Shown: piece after piece, positions 1 through 7,461 of the stretch
How positions within the stretch are numbered: the first letter of the stretch is position 1
How the letters are laid out: each line of letters begins with the position of its first letter
DNA from: VGWG01 sp964580075
GTDB lineage: Bacteria; Verrucomicrobiota; Kiritimatiellia; RFP12; JAAYNR01
Direction of reading: 5' to 3'
Assembly: GCA_964580075.1 (NCBI GenBank)
Contig: CAZOJL010000074.1
Span: 1 to 16,389 of the forward strand
Length of the DNA: 16,389 nt
Program-made: the position numbers and the translations under genes
The notes under the pieces: generated by a model
What the model was told of the DNA's origin: nothing
The model's database searches: none
Seen by the model: the letters and a program-made list of their open reading frames with translations, nothing else

Positions 1-16
1 CGACCTTTTTGTTGAC

Positions 17-50
17 CTATATGTAGTTTTATTTATGCGCGGTCATATAG
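17..50. repeat. 7-bp inverted repeat in an AT-rich patch
   Basis: CTATATG (17-23) and CATATAG (44-50) are perfect inverted arms around a 20-nt AT-rich spacer. This is the most AT-rich stretch of the left end. It could be an operator or a weak promoter region (TTGACC lies at 13-18), but no gene starts within 450 bp on the plus strand, so no function is assigned. Chance is possible for arms this short. Confidence 0.3.
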
Positions 51-90
51 CAGCCAGGTCGGCAGACGGTTTTGGGCGACAGGGTCGTTG

Positions 91-180
91 TCTCTGGTCT
101 TTGTCTCCGGTCTTAATCTCGGGTCTTTGTCTTGCCCGTGGAAAGATTAAGACCGGAGATTAAGACCTGAGATTGCAAGA
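91..180. repeat. 13-bp minisatellite with inverted copies
   Basis: Three tandem 13-bp units lie at 91-103, 104-116 and 117-129 (TCTCTGGTCTTTG, TCTCCGGTCTTAA, TCTCGGGTCTTTG). They are followed by two tandem units in the opposite orientation at 145-157 and 158-170 (GATTAAGACCGGA, GATTAAGACCTGA) and a partial third. The two halves form a perfect 16-bp inverted repeat, 104-119 against 144-159, with a 24-nt loop. The reverse complement of the 12-mer at 96-107 recurs at 427-438. No open reading frame covers the stretch. It is best read as a non-coding minisatellite that can fold into a long hairpin. Confidence 0.85.
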
Positions 181-304
181 CGCACTGCCCTCGGCCCGGG
201 GCTACGGACCGCGCCACGATGGAAGATCGGCCGACGATTACGGCGACGACACCGGTTTACGGGGAGAGTTATTCCCATCGTCCGTCATGCTGTTTTGCGT
301 GTGA

Positions 305-388
305 CGGGTGGTGAACCAGTTGCTGCCCTGGCATGAGAACCTGTCCAAGCGGCAGGTCAAAGCCCCCAAGATCTACATCCGGGACAGC
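305..388 (+). pseudogene. Remnant of a DUF4143-type AAA ATPase (C-terminal part)
   Basis: One plus-strand frame reads RVVNQLLPWHENLSKRQVKA followed by PKIYIRDS. This matches the highly conserved DUF4143 block (hydrophobic-PWxxNxxKRxxKxPKxYxxDSGL) of the AAA_14/DUF4143 ATPases that are common in uncultured bacteria. A TGA stop lies immediately upstream in the same frame (302-304). The conserved GL after DS is already lost (SREGR follows), and beyond 388 the sequence runs into repeats. Only about 28 codons survive of a protein normally around 380-450 residues long, so this is a decayed fragment with no activity expected. The match is from memory of the family motif. Confidence 0.6.
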
Positions 389-426
389 AGAGAGGGAAGG
401 GGACAACGATCAATTCGACAAAGATC

Positions 427-476
427 GAGACAAAGACCTAGTCTTTCCCTGAACCCTGAACCCTTCTCCTGAACCC
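427..476. repeat. Short dispersed repeats (GAGACAAAGACC and CCTGAACCC)
   Basis: GAGACAAAGACC (427-438) is the reverse complement of 96-107 in the left minisatellite. It overlaps a small perfect hairpin, AAAGAC-CTA-GTCTTT (432-446). Three copies of CCTGAACCC follow at 448-456, 455-463 and 468-476. The same nonamer recurs in both orientations in the 12242-12301 element, about 12 kb away. The hairpin lies 42 bp beyond the stop of the minus-strand gene ending at 489, but it lacks a clear U-run, so a terminator role is doubtful. Confidence 0.7.
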
Positions 477-488
477 ACGTTCCGCGGC

Positions 489-809
489 TCAGTCTAACGG
501 CAGCCACCGGCACAGCAGCCAGGCCCCGACCAGGGCCAGCATGATCCGGATGGCCAGGCGCCGACGGCGGTTCTCCAGATCATCGGCCTGCGACCAGCCA
601 TGCTGCCGCATGCCGCCGGCAAAAATGTAGTGGCCGAGTCCGTGCGCACGACGGTGACGCAAGCGGTCGCGCGACGAAAAAACGAACATGCCGCGATCGT
701 TGGAGTCTTCGCGCGTGTCGAGCCGCCATACCCGCTGCACACCCCCGCCGAGCAATACCTCGCCCGCTTGCGGGCCGTACCGGAAAAGACGTGCTCTGCG
801 TTGTGACAT
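489..809 (-). CDS. Small hypothetical protein with one C-terminal membrane segment
   Basis: This 106-residue protein is not recognised. The start ATG lies 10 bp after the LysM gene stop, with an AGGG about 9 nt upstream, so it is probably the last gene of the citrate synthase-LysM operon and translationally linked. The sequence is Arg-rich and soluble-looking up to about residue 86, including a Gly/Arg/His-rich middle (RHRRAHGLGHYIFAGG). Residues 87-104 (IRIMLALVGAWLLCRWLP) form a single hydrophobic segment preceded by a positive run (ENRRRR). That predicts a C-terminally anchored inner-membrane protein with its body in the cytoplasm. An overlapping minus-strand frame (904-494) is less plausible because it overlaps the LysM gene. 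The gene call rests on position and the membrane segment; the function is unknown. Confidence 0.6.
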   Translation of the reverse strand: MSQRRARLFRYGPQAGEVLLGGGVQRVWRLDTREDSNDRGMFVFSSRDRLRHRRAHGLGHYIFAGGMRQHGWSQADDLENRRRRLAIRIMLALVGAWLLCRWLPLD

Positions 810-819
810 CGTTTTAACC

Positions 820-1854
820 CTAGGGGATCAGAAGAATCTGGCCGGCGCGCACCCGGCCGTCGGACCCGATCCGGCTTTTGTTGGCGTCCCGAACCGTTGT
901 CCATTTTGTGCCGTCGCCATAATGGCGCTCGGATATACCGTAAAGCGTGTCGCCCGGTTGAACGACGTAGGTGCGCAGGGCCGGAGGCCGCTTTGCCTCG
1001 ACGACGCCCGCGGCCGGCCTGGGGGGCGGCTCCGCCGGGTCTGCGGAGACTGCCGCCGGGGAGGGCGCCGCTGCGGCGGGTTGTGACGCGTTGAGCGGGG
1101 TGGCGGGCGGCGCGGCGGGTTCGCCCACCATCCGTGCGGCTTCCTCGCGTGCGGTTGCGATTGCGCTGCGGGAGAGCGATGGGGGAGCGGCTGCCGCCGG
1201 TTGGATGTCGACAGGCATGTCCCGCACGGGTAGCAACGGCGACCGCGCACGGGTGTGCGTCTTCTCGGGAGGCGTTTCCGAATCCGGAAGCCGCATGCTC
1301 TCCAACAGACGGCGCAACCGCTGCGTTTCCCCCTGAGATGTCTGTAACGCCGTGATTAACTTGTCCTTCTCTTCGACCAGTGACGCTTTTTCCCCTTCCA
1401 GAATGGCGACGCGCTTGTTGAGGGCGTCAAGCTCGGATGTCAACCGTGACTCGGCGATCCCCGCGATGTCACCGATCCGGCGCAACAACTGTCCGGCCAG
1501 GAGTTGCTCGGCCAGACGGATGCGCCCCTCGACCAGATCGTCCTTCTCGCCACCTGGACGCAGCTTCAAGTACTGTTTGTAATGGTAGATGGCACCAAAA
1601 TAATCCTGTTGGTGATCGTGCAGCAGGAGCGCCAGGTGGAGATGCGCGGAAAACAACCTCGGGTGATCGAGCAACACCTGCTCGTACTGCGCGATCGCCT
1701 CGTCCAGTTTGCCGCTCTGTTCGTCCCGGACCGCCCGGTCAAAAGACGGTGTCTCCCGGTCGCGGGCGTCGGCGTCGGCAACCGACGGTTTGCACCCCGA
1801 GGCCAGCAGCAGTGCCACGGCGGTTGCCACCCGGACGTTTGCGCATGCGACCAT
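820..1854 (-). CDS. TPR-coiled-coil-LysM lipoprotein
   Basis: A 344-residue envelope protein. Residues 1-21 are a lipoprotein signal peptide ending in a lipobox (LLASGC, Cys21), so lipid anchoring at the membrane is predicted. Residues about 36-100 look like TPR helices (DEAIAQYEQVLLDHP and FGAIYHYKQYLKLRPG). Residues about 137-187 are a heptad-like coiled coil. Residues about 190-290 are a Pro/Ala-rich flexible linker. Residues 295-344 are a LysM domain (TYVVQPGDTLYGISERHYG) that by family knowledge binds peptidoglycan glycan strands. A likely role is as a cell-wall-tethered scaffold in the periplasm; partners are unknown. The ATG has a good GGGAGG ribosome site about 8 nt upstream. It starts 22 bp after the citrate synthase stop, implying co-transcription. 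Confidence 0.88.
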   Translation of the reverse strand: MVACANVRVATAVALLLASGCKPSVADADARDRETPSFDRAVRDEQSGKLDEAIAQYEQVLLDHPRLFSAHLHLALLLHDHQQDYFGAIYHYKQYLKLRPGGEKDDLVEGRIRLAEQLLAGQLLRRIGDIAGIAESRLTSELDALNKRVAILEGEKASLVEEKDKLITALQTSQGETQRLRRLLESMRLPDSETPPEKTHTRARSPLLPVRDMPVDIQPAAAAPPSLSRSAIATAREEAARMVGEPAAPPATPLNASQPAAAAPSPAAVSADPAEPPPRPAAGVVEAKRPPALRTYVVQPGDTLYGISERHYGDGTKWTTVRDANKSRIGSDGRVRAGQILLIP

Positions 1855-1876
1855 AATTGCAACCTCCCGACACCCG

Positions 1877-3220
1877 CTAGCGGGCGTTCAACGGAACGTA
1901 ATCGTGACTCTCACTGACCGACTTGAAGGCGGGTCGGACGATCGGCCCGCCGTTGACCAGCTCTTCGAGACGGTGCGCGCACCAGCCGGCGATGCGGGAA
2001 ACCGCGAAGATCGGCGTGAACAGCTCGAGCGGGATGTCCATCATGTCGTAAACAAAGCCCGAATAGAAGTCCACATTCGTGCACAACACCTTTTTCTTCG
2101 CCCGCCCCTTGTTAAACACATCGGGTCCCATCCGGTCGATCAGCTCGTAAAGCGCAAACTCATCTTCGCGCCCTTTTTGCACGGCCAGCCGCCGTGCCTG
2201 TTCGCGCAAGAGTTCGGTGCGCGGGTCGGAGACCGTGTAGACGGCATGTCCGAGGCCGTACAACAAGCCCGTGCCGTCACCGGCCTTTTTGTCGAGAATC
2301 TGCTGCAGGTAGTCCGCAACTTCCCCCGCGTCGTCCCATTTCTTGACGTGCGCCTTGATTTCGGACATTTGATCCATCACCCGCCGGTTGGCGCCGCCAT
2401 GGCGGGGGCCTTTGAGGGAGAGCGTCGCGGCGGCCAGCACGCCGTAGGTGTCGGTGAAGGCCGAGGCGACGACATGCGTCGTGAAGGCAGAATTGTTGCC
2501 GCCGCCGTGGTCGGCGTGCAGAATCAGGCACAGATCCAGCAGATCCGCCTCCAGCCGGGTGTACTGGGCGTCTTCGCGGATCATCGTCAGAAAGGTCTCG
2601 GCCGTCGACTGGCCGGCTTCGGGATGGCGCAGAAACAGGCTCTTCCCCAAATAGTAGTGGGCCTTGACCTGATAGGCGTAGGCCGCCATCACCGGGAAAC
2701 GGGCGATCAGGTTGATACACTGCCGCAGCACGTTGGCAAGCGAGAGATCGTCCGGCCGGTCGTCGTAAATGTGCGCCGTGAGCACGGCGCGCGCCAGGCT
2801 GTTCATGATATCCTTGCCAGGGGCGCGGATGATCGCCATCTCCTTGAAGCCGTCGGGCAACCGGCGCGCCGCATCGAGCACCCGGTTCCATTGTGCCAGT
2901 TCCGCCGTGTTCGGCAATTCCCCGAACAGCAGCAAATACGCGCATTCCTCGTATCCGGGGCGTCCATCCGCCTGACACTGGGCTACGATCTTGTCGACAT
3001 CAATGCCGCGATAGATCAACTGGCCCGGGACCGCCACCTTCTCGTTTTCGGAAATGATGTACCCGTGCACCTCCCCAACGCGCGTCAAACCGACCAGCAC
3101 GCCCGTTCCGTCGGCATTACGCAAGCCGCGTTTGACGTTGTAATCGACATAAAGCTGGGGATCAATCGTGCTCGACTCCCGCACTTTTTCAACATATTCC
3201 GCAATGATGTTATCTTCCAT
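1877..3220 (-). CDS. gltA: Citrate synthase (citrate/2-methylcitrate synthase family)
   Basis: This enzyme condenses acetyl-CoA with oxaloacetate to form citrate, entering the TCA cycle; cytosolic. The product is 447 residues with the family hallmarks in order: HADHGGGNN (oxaloacetate-binding His about 238), GPRHGGAN (catalytic His about 274), GLGHAVYTVSDPR (signature, catalytic His about 325) and NVDFYSG (catalytic Asp about 384). The C-terminal RIAGWCAHRLEE carries a substrate-binding Arg. All catalytic positions are present. An upstream in-frame start at 3307 exists, but the ATG at 3220 is preferred: it has GGAAGG about 9 nt upstream, and the longer version would start inside the predicted promoter. 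Sequence alone does not exclude 2-methylcitrate synthase activity; no prp genes are nearby. It heads an operon with the LysM lipoprotein. Confidence 0.93.
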   Translation of the reverse strand: MEDNIIAEYVEKVRESSTIDPQLYVDYNVKRGLRNADGTGVLVGLTRVGEVHGYIISENEKVAVPGQLIYRGIDVDKIVAQCQADGRPGYEECAYLLLFGELPNTAELAQWNRVLDAARRLPDGFKEMAIIRAPGKDIMNSLARAVLTAHIYDDRPDDLSLANVLRQCINLIARFPVMAAYAYQVKAHYYLGKSLFLRHPEAGQSTAETFLTMIREDAQYTRLEADLLDLCLILHADHGGGNNSAFTTHVVASAFTDTYGVLAAATLSLKGPRHGGANRRVMDQMSEIKAHVKKWDDAGEVADYLQQILDKKAGDGTGLLYGLGHAVYTVSDPRTELLREQARRLAVQKGREDEFALYELIDRMGPDVFNKGRAKKKVLCTNVDFYSGFVYDMMDIPLELFTPIFAVSRIAGWCAHRLEELVNGGPIVRPAFKSVSESHDYVPLNAR

Positions 3221-3278
3221 GATTGGATCACCTTCCCGTGCCGTCCCTACACGTCCGAAGCCCTCGGACATGATCGTA

Positions 3279-3307
3279 ACTGTACCCGACAAATGCGCCG
3301 GCGTCAA
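3279..3307 (-). promoter_or_regulatory. Sigma70-type promoter of the citrate synthase operon
   Basis: On the minus strand, TTGACG (3307-3302) and TACAGT (3284-3279) are separated by exactly 17 bp. Transcription would start near 3272, giving a leader of about 50 nt that contains the GGAAGG ribosome site. It sits back to back with the plus-strand promoter at 3324-3353; the two -35 boxes are only 16 bp apart. Confidence 0.6.
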
Positions 3308-3323
3308 TTACAGCGTGTTTGAG

Positions 3324-3353
3324 TTGACGCGAGGGAGACAGGCACCGTATAGT
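3324..3353 (+). promoter_or_regulatory. Sigma70-type promoter of the nucleotide-sugar gene operon
   Basis: TTGACG (3324-3329) and TATAGT (3348-3353) are separated by 18 bp. Transcription would start near 3360, about 33 nt before the ATG at 3393, with the GGGAGAGG ribosome site in between. It diverges from the citrate synthase promoter. Confidence 0.6.
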
Positions 3354-3392
3354 CTGTGGTTGGCAAAACCCCCAAGGGAGAGGTGAGCGGAC

Positions 3393-4640
3393 ATGGATAT
3401 CGCATTCGATTTGGATCGGTTTATCCGGGAGCGGGTGACGCGGCGGGAGAGGAGCCTGCTGGCCGATGATTTTGCCCGTTTCGATGGCGAACTGCATGCG
3501 CGCATCGACGGCCGCCGCGCGCTGGTCATTGGGGGCGCGGGGTCGATTGGCTCGCATTACATTAAGGCGCTCCTGCGGTTCAACGTGGCGAAACTGTGCG
3601 TCGTGGATACCAGTGAGAATGGGCTGACCGAACTGGTGCGCGATCTGCGCAGCGGTGGCGCCGCCTCCCTCCCGGCCGATTTCATCACCTATCCGGTCAG
3701 CTTTGGCGATCCGGTATTCGCCAAGCTCTTCCGCGCGCGCGGCCCCTTCGATATCGTGGCCAATTTTGCGGCGCACAAGCATGTGCGCAGCGAGAAGGAT
3801 CCGTTTTCGATCGAGGCGATGGTCGAGAACAATCTGCTGCGGGCGCGCGGACTGCTCGACCTGCTGCTGGAGCGTCCGCCCGAGCACTTCTTCTGCGTTT
3901 CCACGGACAAGGCGGCCAATCCGGTGAATCTCATGGGCGCGAGCAAGAAGCTGATGGAGGAGATGATTCTGGCTTACGCCGGACACATGCCCGTCACCAC
4001 CGCCCGCTTTGCCAACGTGGCGTTTTCCAATGGCAGCCTGCCGCTCGGTTTTCTGGAGCGGGTGTCCAAGCGCCAGCCGTGGTCATGCCCGCTCGGAATC
4101 CGGCGTTTCTTCGTCTCGCCGACCGAAGCGGGCGAGCTGTGCCTGCTCGCCTCGATTCTGGGGGACAGCGGCGACATCCTCTTTCCCAAGCTCGACGAGG
4201 CGCGCGACATGATCCCGTTTGAACGGGTGGCGGTCGACCTGCTCCACGCGCTGGGCCTGGAGTCCGACGTGTGTCTCAGCGAGGACGAGGCGCGGAAGAA
4301 GATGACGCGGCTGCGGGCGGACGGGTTATCGTCGAACAGCCCGCGGGGCACGATCCGGTGGCCGGTCTATTTCTTTGATTCCGACACCAGCGGCGAGAAG
4401 CCGTATGAGGAGTTTTACACGCCGGGCGAGGATCTGGACCTGACGCGGTTCGTCAACCTCGGCGTCGTTAAGAACGCCCCCCGCCGGAGCCTGGCGGAGA
4501 TCGACGGCGTGTTTGCGGCGCTGCGCGCATGTTTTGACCGGCCGCGCGTGACCAAGGCCGAGCTGGTGGCGGTCTTCAAAGCCCACCTGCCCAATTTCGC
4601 GCACATCGAGACCGGCAAGGGGCTGGATCAGAAGATGTAA
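3393..4640 (+). CDS. Polysaccharide biosynthesis protein, CapD/FlaA1-like NDP-sugar dehydratase/epimerase
   Basis: A 415-residue extended SDR protein. A basic, helical N-terminus of about 40 residues precedes the Rossmann fold: VIGGAGSIGSHY (NAD(P)-binding, 45-56), VVDTSENGL (acidic end of beta2, Asp72), NFAAHKHVRSEKDP (124-137) and STDKAANPVNLMGASK (170-185). The last block carries the Thr/Asp/Lys set, with Met in place of the usual SDR Tyr, as in the CapD/PglF type of UDP-GlcNAc 4,6-dehydratase. Unlike long CapD/PglF proteins it has no N-terminal membrane helices, so it should be soluble. It probably makes a modified UDP-sugar for surface glycans; the exact substrate cannot be read. It is first in an operon with the membrane protein 35 bp downstream. 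GGGAGAGG precedes the start. Confidence 0.83.
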   Translation: MDIAFDLDRFIRERVTRRERSLLADDFARFDGELHARIDGRRALVIGGAGSIGSHYIKALLRFNVAKLCVVDTSENGLTELVRDLRSGGAASLPADFITYPVSFGDPVFAKLFRARGPFDIVANFAAHKHVRSEKDPFSIEAMVENNLLRARGLLDLLLERPPEHFFCVSTDKAANPVNLMGASKKLMEEMILAYAGHMPVTTARFANVAFSNGSLPLGFLERVSKRQPWSCPLGIRRFFVSPTEAGELCLLASILGDSGDILFPKLDEARDMIPFERVAVDLLHALGLESDVCLSEDEARKKMTRLRADGLSSNSPRGTIRWPVYFFDSDTSGEKPYEEFYTPGEDLDLTRFVNLGVVKNAPRRSLAEIDGVFAALRACFDRPRVTKAELVAVFKAHLPNFAHIETGKGLDQKM

Positions 4641-4675
4641 ATGGGCGAGGCGCTTGCCACGTCCCTTGGGGGTAC

Positions 4676-6178
4676 ATGAAAATCAAGTGGCCAGGGGGGT
4701 GGGGGATCGCCATTTTTCTGCTCTTCACGGCGGTGTATGCCTGTACGGCGCAGCGTGGCGTCGGGTGGCAGGACAGCGGCGAGTTCCAGTTCCGCATCGT
4801 GGCGGCTGATTATCACTGGCATTCGGGAATCGCGCGGGCGCATCCGCTTTACATCCTGCTGGCGCGGGGATTTGTCGGCCTCTTTCCCCGGGGGGCGGCT
4901 TTCTATGCGGCGAACCTGTTCAGTGGGGTGGGGCTGGCGCTGGCGCTGGCCTTGCTGGGCGCGGTGGTGATGCGGCTGACCCGCTCGCGGTGGGCGGCGA
5001 TGGTGGCCGTGGTGTTTCTGGGCTTCGCCCATATGGCGTGGTGGCTGGGGACGGTCGCCGAGGTCTACACGTGGTCGCTGGCCTTTGTGATGGCCGAGGT
5101 GTATTGCCTGGTTCGTTACGCCGAGCAGCGGGACGCGCGCTGGCTGGCTGCCCTGTTTCTGGTCAACGGCCTGCATTGGAGCCTCCATAACGCCGCGTTG
5201 CTCGGGTTGCCGTTGTATGTGTGCGTGCTCGTGGTCGCGGCATCGCGGCGAGGCGGCGCGCGCGGAGGCGGGCTGTTGGCCGGATGTCTGGCGCTGGGAT
5301 TGGCCGGCGGCGGGTTCATTTTGTGGCAGGCCGCCGGCATGGCGCGCACGGGTGCCGGGTTCTGGACGATCCTGCAAAATGTGCTCTGCGGCGACGGCTA
5401 TGGCCGCCACGTGCTGGGAATCGGCGGGTTTCAGCGGCAGGTATGGCTTGCGAATATGGCGTTGGCGGGTTTGAGTCTGCTCAATCCGTGCTGGCTCTTT
5501 GCATGGCGGGGGGTCTGGCATGGCAGGGAACGTGACGACCGCCTGATGCGCCGCCTGCTGCTGGCGTTGACGCTGACGCACAGCGTTTTCTGGGTGCGTT
5601 ATTTTGTGGCCGATCAGGTAACATTTGTCCTGCCGACACTCGGACTGCTGGCCGTGTGGATCGGGTGGGGTGTGGCGGATACGGCGATGCCCCGGCGCCT
5701 CTGCGGCCTCGTGATGCTGGCAGGCGCCCTGTGCGCGGTGGCGGGTCCGGTGGCCTTGGGCGCCGCGGCACGGCAGGGAGAATGGCGTGTGCGGCGGGCA
5801 CGCTCCCTGCCATTCCGGGATGAAGTCCGGTACTGGCTGATACCGTGGAAGCAGCATGAAGACTCGGCTGCGCGTTTCGTAGCCGCCGTCGGCCATCAAC
5901 TGAACGCGGACGATGCGTTGCTGGCCGACGCCACGGCGGCAGGGCCGCTCTTGGCCGCGCGGCAGGTGGGGATGCTGTCGGACGCCTGGGGCCTGGTCAC
6001 GCCGTGGACGGGGCTCTCGGATTCCGAATGGGTTTCGAGGGTTCAACCGGGTGTGGGAAACGTCTATGTCGTTTCGCCGGTTCCCGGCTACACGCCGCAG
6101 GCCGTTCTGGGCGCGGGCGTGACGTTCGAACGGGATGGGGTGTTGTACCGGATTTCAGAAAGGCAGACGGAACGATGA
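4676..6178 (+). CDS. DUF2723-type GT-C integral membrane protein
   Basis: A 500-residue polytopic membrane protein. An N-terminal helix (about 9-25) is followed by the loop WQDSGEFQFRIVAADYHWHS and ARAHPLYILLARG. This matches the DUF2723/TMEM260-like pattern (acidic DSGE loop, then HPP/LY), which places it in the GT-C fold class. Known members use lipid-linked sugars for protein O-mannosylation or related transfer. About nine to ten hydrophobic segments extend to about residue 365. The C-terminal roughly 130 residues are soluble-looking and should be outside the membrane. The start ATG has GGGGG about 5 nt upstream. The stop overlaps the next start by 4 bp (ATGA). Its neighbour, a nucleotide-sugar enzyme, supports a role in surface glycan or glycoprotein synthesis, but this is inference. 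Confidence 0.75.
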   Translation: MKIKWPGGWGIAIFLLFTAVYACTAQRGVGWQDSGEFQFRIVAADYHWHSGIARAHPLYILLARGFVGLFPRGAAFYAANLFSGVGLALALALLGAVVMRLTRSRWAAMVAVVFLGFAHMAWWLGTVAEVYTWSLAFVMAEVYCLVRYAEQRDARWLAALFLVNGLHWSLHNAALLGLPLYVCVLVVAASRRGGARGGGLLAGCLALGLAGGGFILWQAAGMARTGAGFWTILQNVLCGDGYGRHVLGIGGFQRQVWLANMALAGLSLLNPCWLFAWRGVWHGRERDDRLMRRLLLALTLTHSVFWVRYFVADQVTFVLPTLGLLAVWIGWGVADTAMPRRLCGLVMLAGALCAVAGPVALGAAARQGEWRVRRARSLPFRDEVRYWLIPWKQHEDSAARFVAAVGHQLNADDALLADATAAGPLLAARQVGMLSDAWGLVTPWTGLSDSEWVSRVQPGVGNVYVVSPVPGYTPQAVLGAGVTFERDGVLYRISERQTER

Positions 6179-7368
6179 AAGAAGTGGTGATTAAAAAAGG
6201 GCGGGACTATTCCATCAAGCGGCGGCACCCGTGGGTGTTTTCCGGGGCTGTTGAGCGAGCCGCGCCGGATTTGACGCGTGGCGAGACCGTCCGTGTGGTC
6301 AGTGCCGAGGGCGAGCCGCTGGGCTGCGGCGCCTGGTCGGAGGCGTCGCAGATCCGGGTGCGAATGTGGACGTGCGACCCGGCCGAGGCGGTGGACGCAG
6401 CGTTTTTTGAACGGCGGATCGCCGCGGCGATCACGCTGCGGACCGATCTGGGCGTGTTGCGCGGGGACGATAACGCGCTGCGATGGGTCAACTCCGAATC
6501 CGACGGCCTTCCGGGTCTGGTGGTCGACCAGTATGGCGATTTCGTGGTCTGCCAGTTCACGGCGGCGGGCGTGGAACGCTGGAAGGGGGAGATCACGGGC
6601 GCGCTGGCGCGGCTTTTGCCGACGTGCGAGGGACTCTACGAGCGGAGCGACGCGGATATCCGTGTCCGGGAGGGCCTTGAACCGGTGGCCGGGGTGTTGC
6701 GGGGCGCGGCGCCGCCCGATCAGATCGTGATTCGCGAAAACGGGTGTCGGTATGGCGTGGACGTGAAGTGCGGCCACAAGACCGGCTTTTATCTCGACCA
6801 GCGTATCAATCGCGTCCGCGTGGCGTCGGTTGCGGCGGGGCGGGAGGTGCTCAATGCGTTTGCCTACAGCGGCGGCTTCGGCGTGGCGGCTGGGGTGGCC
6901 GGCGCGGCGCAGGTGACGCATGTCGACCTTTCCGAACCGTCGCTCGACCTGGCCCGCGCCAATACGGCGCTCAACGGGATCGCCGAGGCGAAGGCGGAGT
7001 TCATTACCGGTGACGTGTTCCAGGTGCTCAGACGGTTTCGCGACAGCCGCCGCGCGTTCGACCTGATCGTTCTCGACCCGCCCAAGTTTGTCGAATCGAA
7101 GGGACAACTCATGGCGGGGTGCCGGGGCTACAAGGATATCAATCTGCTGGGGATGAAGCTGTTGCGGCCCGGGGGCATTCTGGCGACGTTCTCCTGCTCG
7201 GGGCTGGTCACGCCAGACCTGTTCCACAAAGTCGTCGCCGACGCGGCAGTCGACGCTGGACGCCGGGTGCAGGTCATCGAACGGGTGCAACAAGGTCCCG
7301 ACCATCCGGAGGACGTCTGCTTCCCCGAAGGGCTCTATCTCAAGGGATTGGTGTGCCGGGTCGAGTGA
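6175..7368 (+). CDS. rlmI: Class I SAM-dependent rRNA methyltransferase, RlmI-like
   Basis: A 397-residue protein, the usual length for RlmI, which makes 5-methylcytosine in 23S rRNA (position 1962 in E. coli). Residues 1-75 are a PUA-like RNA-binding domain (KKGRDYSIKRRHPWVFSGAV). Then come KTGFYLDQR (202-210), SAM motif I NAFAYSGGFGVAA (227-239), acidic motif II (Asp251), DPPKF (301-305) and FSCSGL (339-344), in which Cys341 is the expected catalytic nucleophile. All key positions are present. The ATG at 6175 overlaps the upstream TGA by 4 bp, indicating translational coupling. Its presence behind two glycan genes looks like co-transcription rather than shared pathway. The symbol is by family; a sister m5C enzyme such as RlmK-type is possible. 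Confidence 0.88.
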   Translation: MKEVVIKKGRDYSIKRRHPWVFSGAVERAAPDLTRGETVRVVSAEGEPLGCGAWSEASQIRVRMWTCDPAEAVDAAFFERRIAAAITLRTDLGVLRGDDNALRWVNSESDGLPGLVVDQYGDFVVCQFTAAGVERWKGEITGALARLLPTCEGLYERSDADIRVREGLEPVAGVLRGAAPPDQIVIRENGCRYGVDVKCGHKTGFYLDQRINRVRVASVAAGREVLNAFAYSGGFGVAAGVAGAAQVTHVDLSEPSLDLARANTALNGIAEAKAEFITGDVFQVLRRFRDSRRAFDLIVLDPPKFVESKGQLMAGCRGYKDINLLGMKLLRPGGILATFSCSGLVTPDLFHKVVADAAVDAGRRVQVIERVQQGPDHPEDVCFPEGLYLKGLVCRVE

Positions 7369-7461
7369 CGCGCGCATGAGCCGACGTAAGGGGCGGGCTG
7401 GCAGCGGTGGCGGGGCGTGGAGTAGATCACGTCGTCAAAAAGGTTCCGTCCCCGCAGGGGG

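Noticed and set aside
91..180. CRISPR-like array
   Set aside because: The repeats are 13 bp, directly abutting without spacers, and change orientation. No cas genes are in the window.
494..904. Alternative minus-strand frame of 136 residues overlapping the 106-residue gene
   Set aside because: It overlaps the 3' end of the LysM gene by more than 80 bp and its N-terminal part is the out-of-frame LysM coding region. The 489-809 frame has the better start position and a clean membrane segment.
1709..3322. 537-residue plus-strand frame opposite citrate synthase and the LysM gene
   Set aside because: It is the antisense of two well-supported genes and has the low-complexity look of a GC-rich shadow frame.
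7369..7461. Possible terminator between the converging RlmI-like and NYN genes
   Set aside because: On the minus strand a CCCC-TGC-GGGG stem is followed about 9 nt later by TTTTT. The stem is only 4 bp and the U-run is too far away to call an intrinsic terminator.
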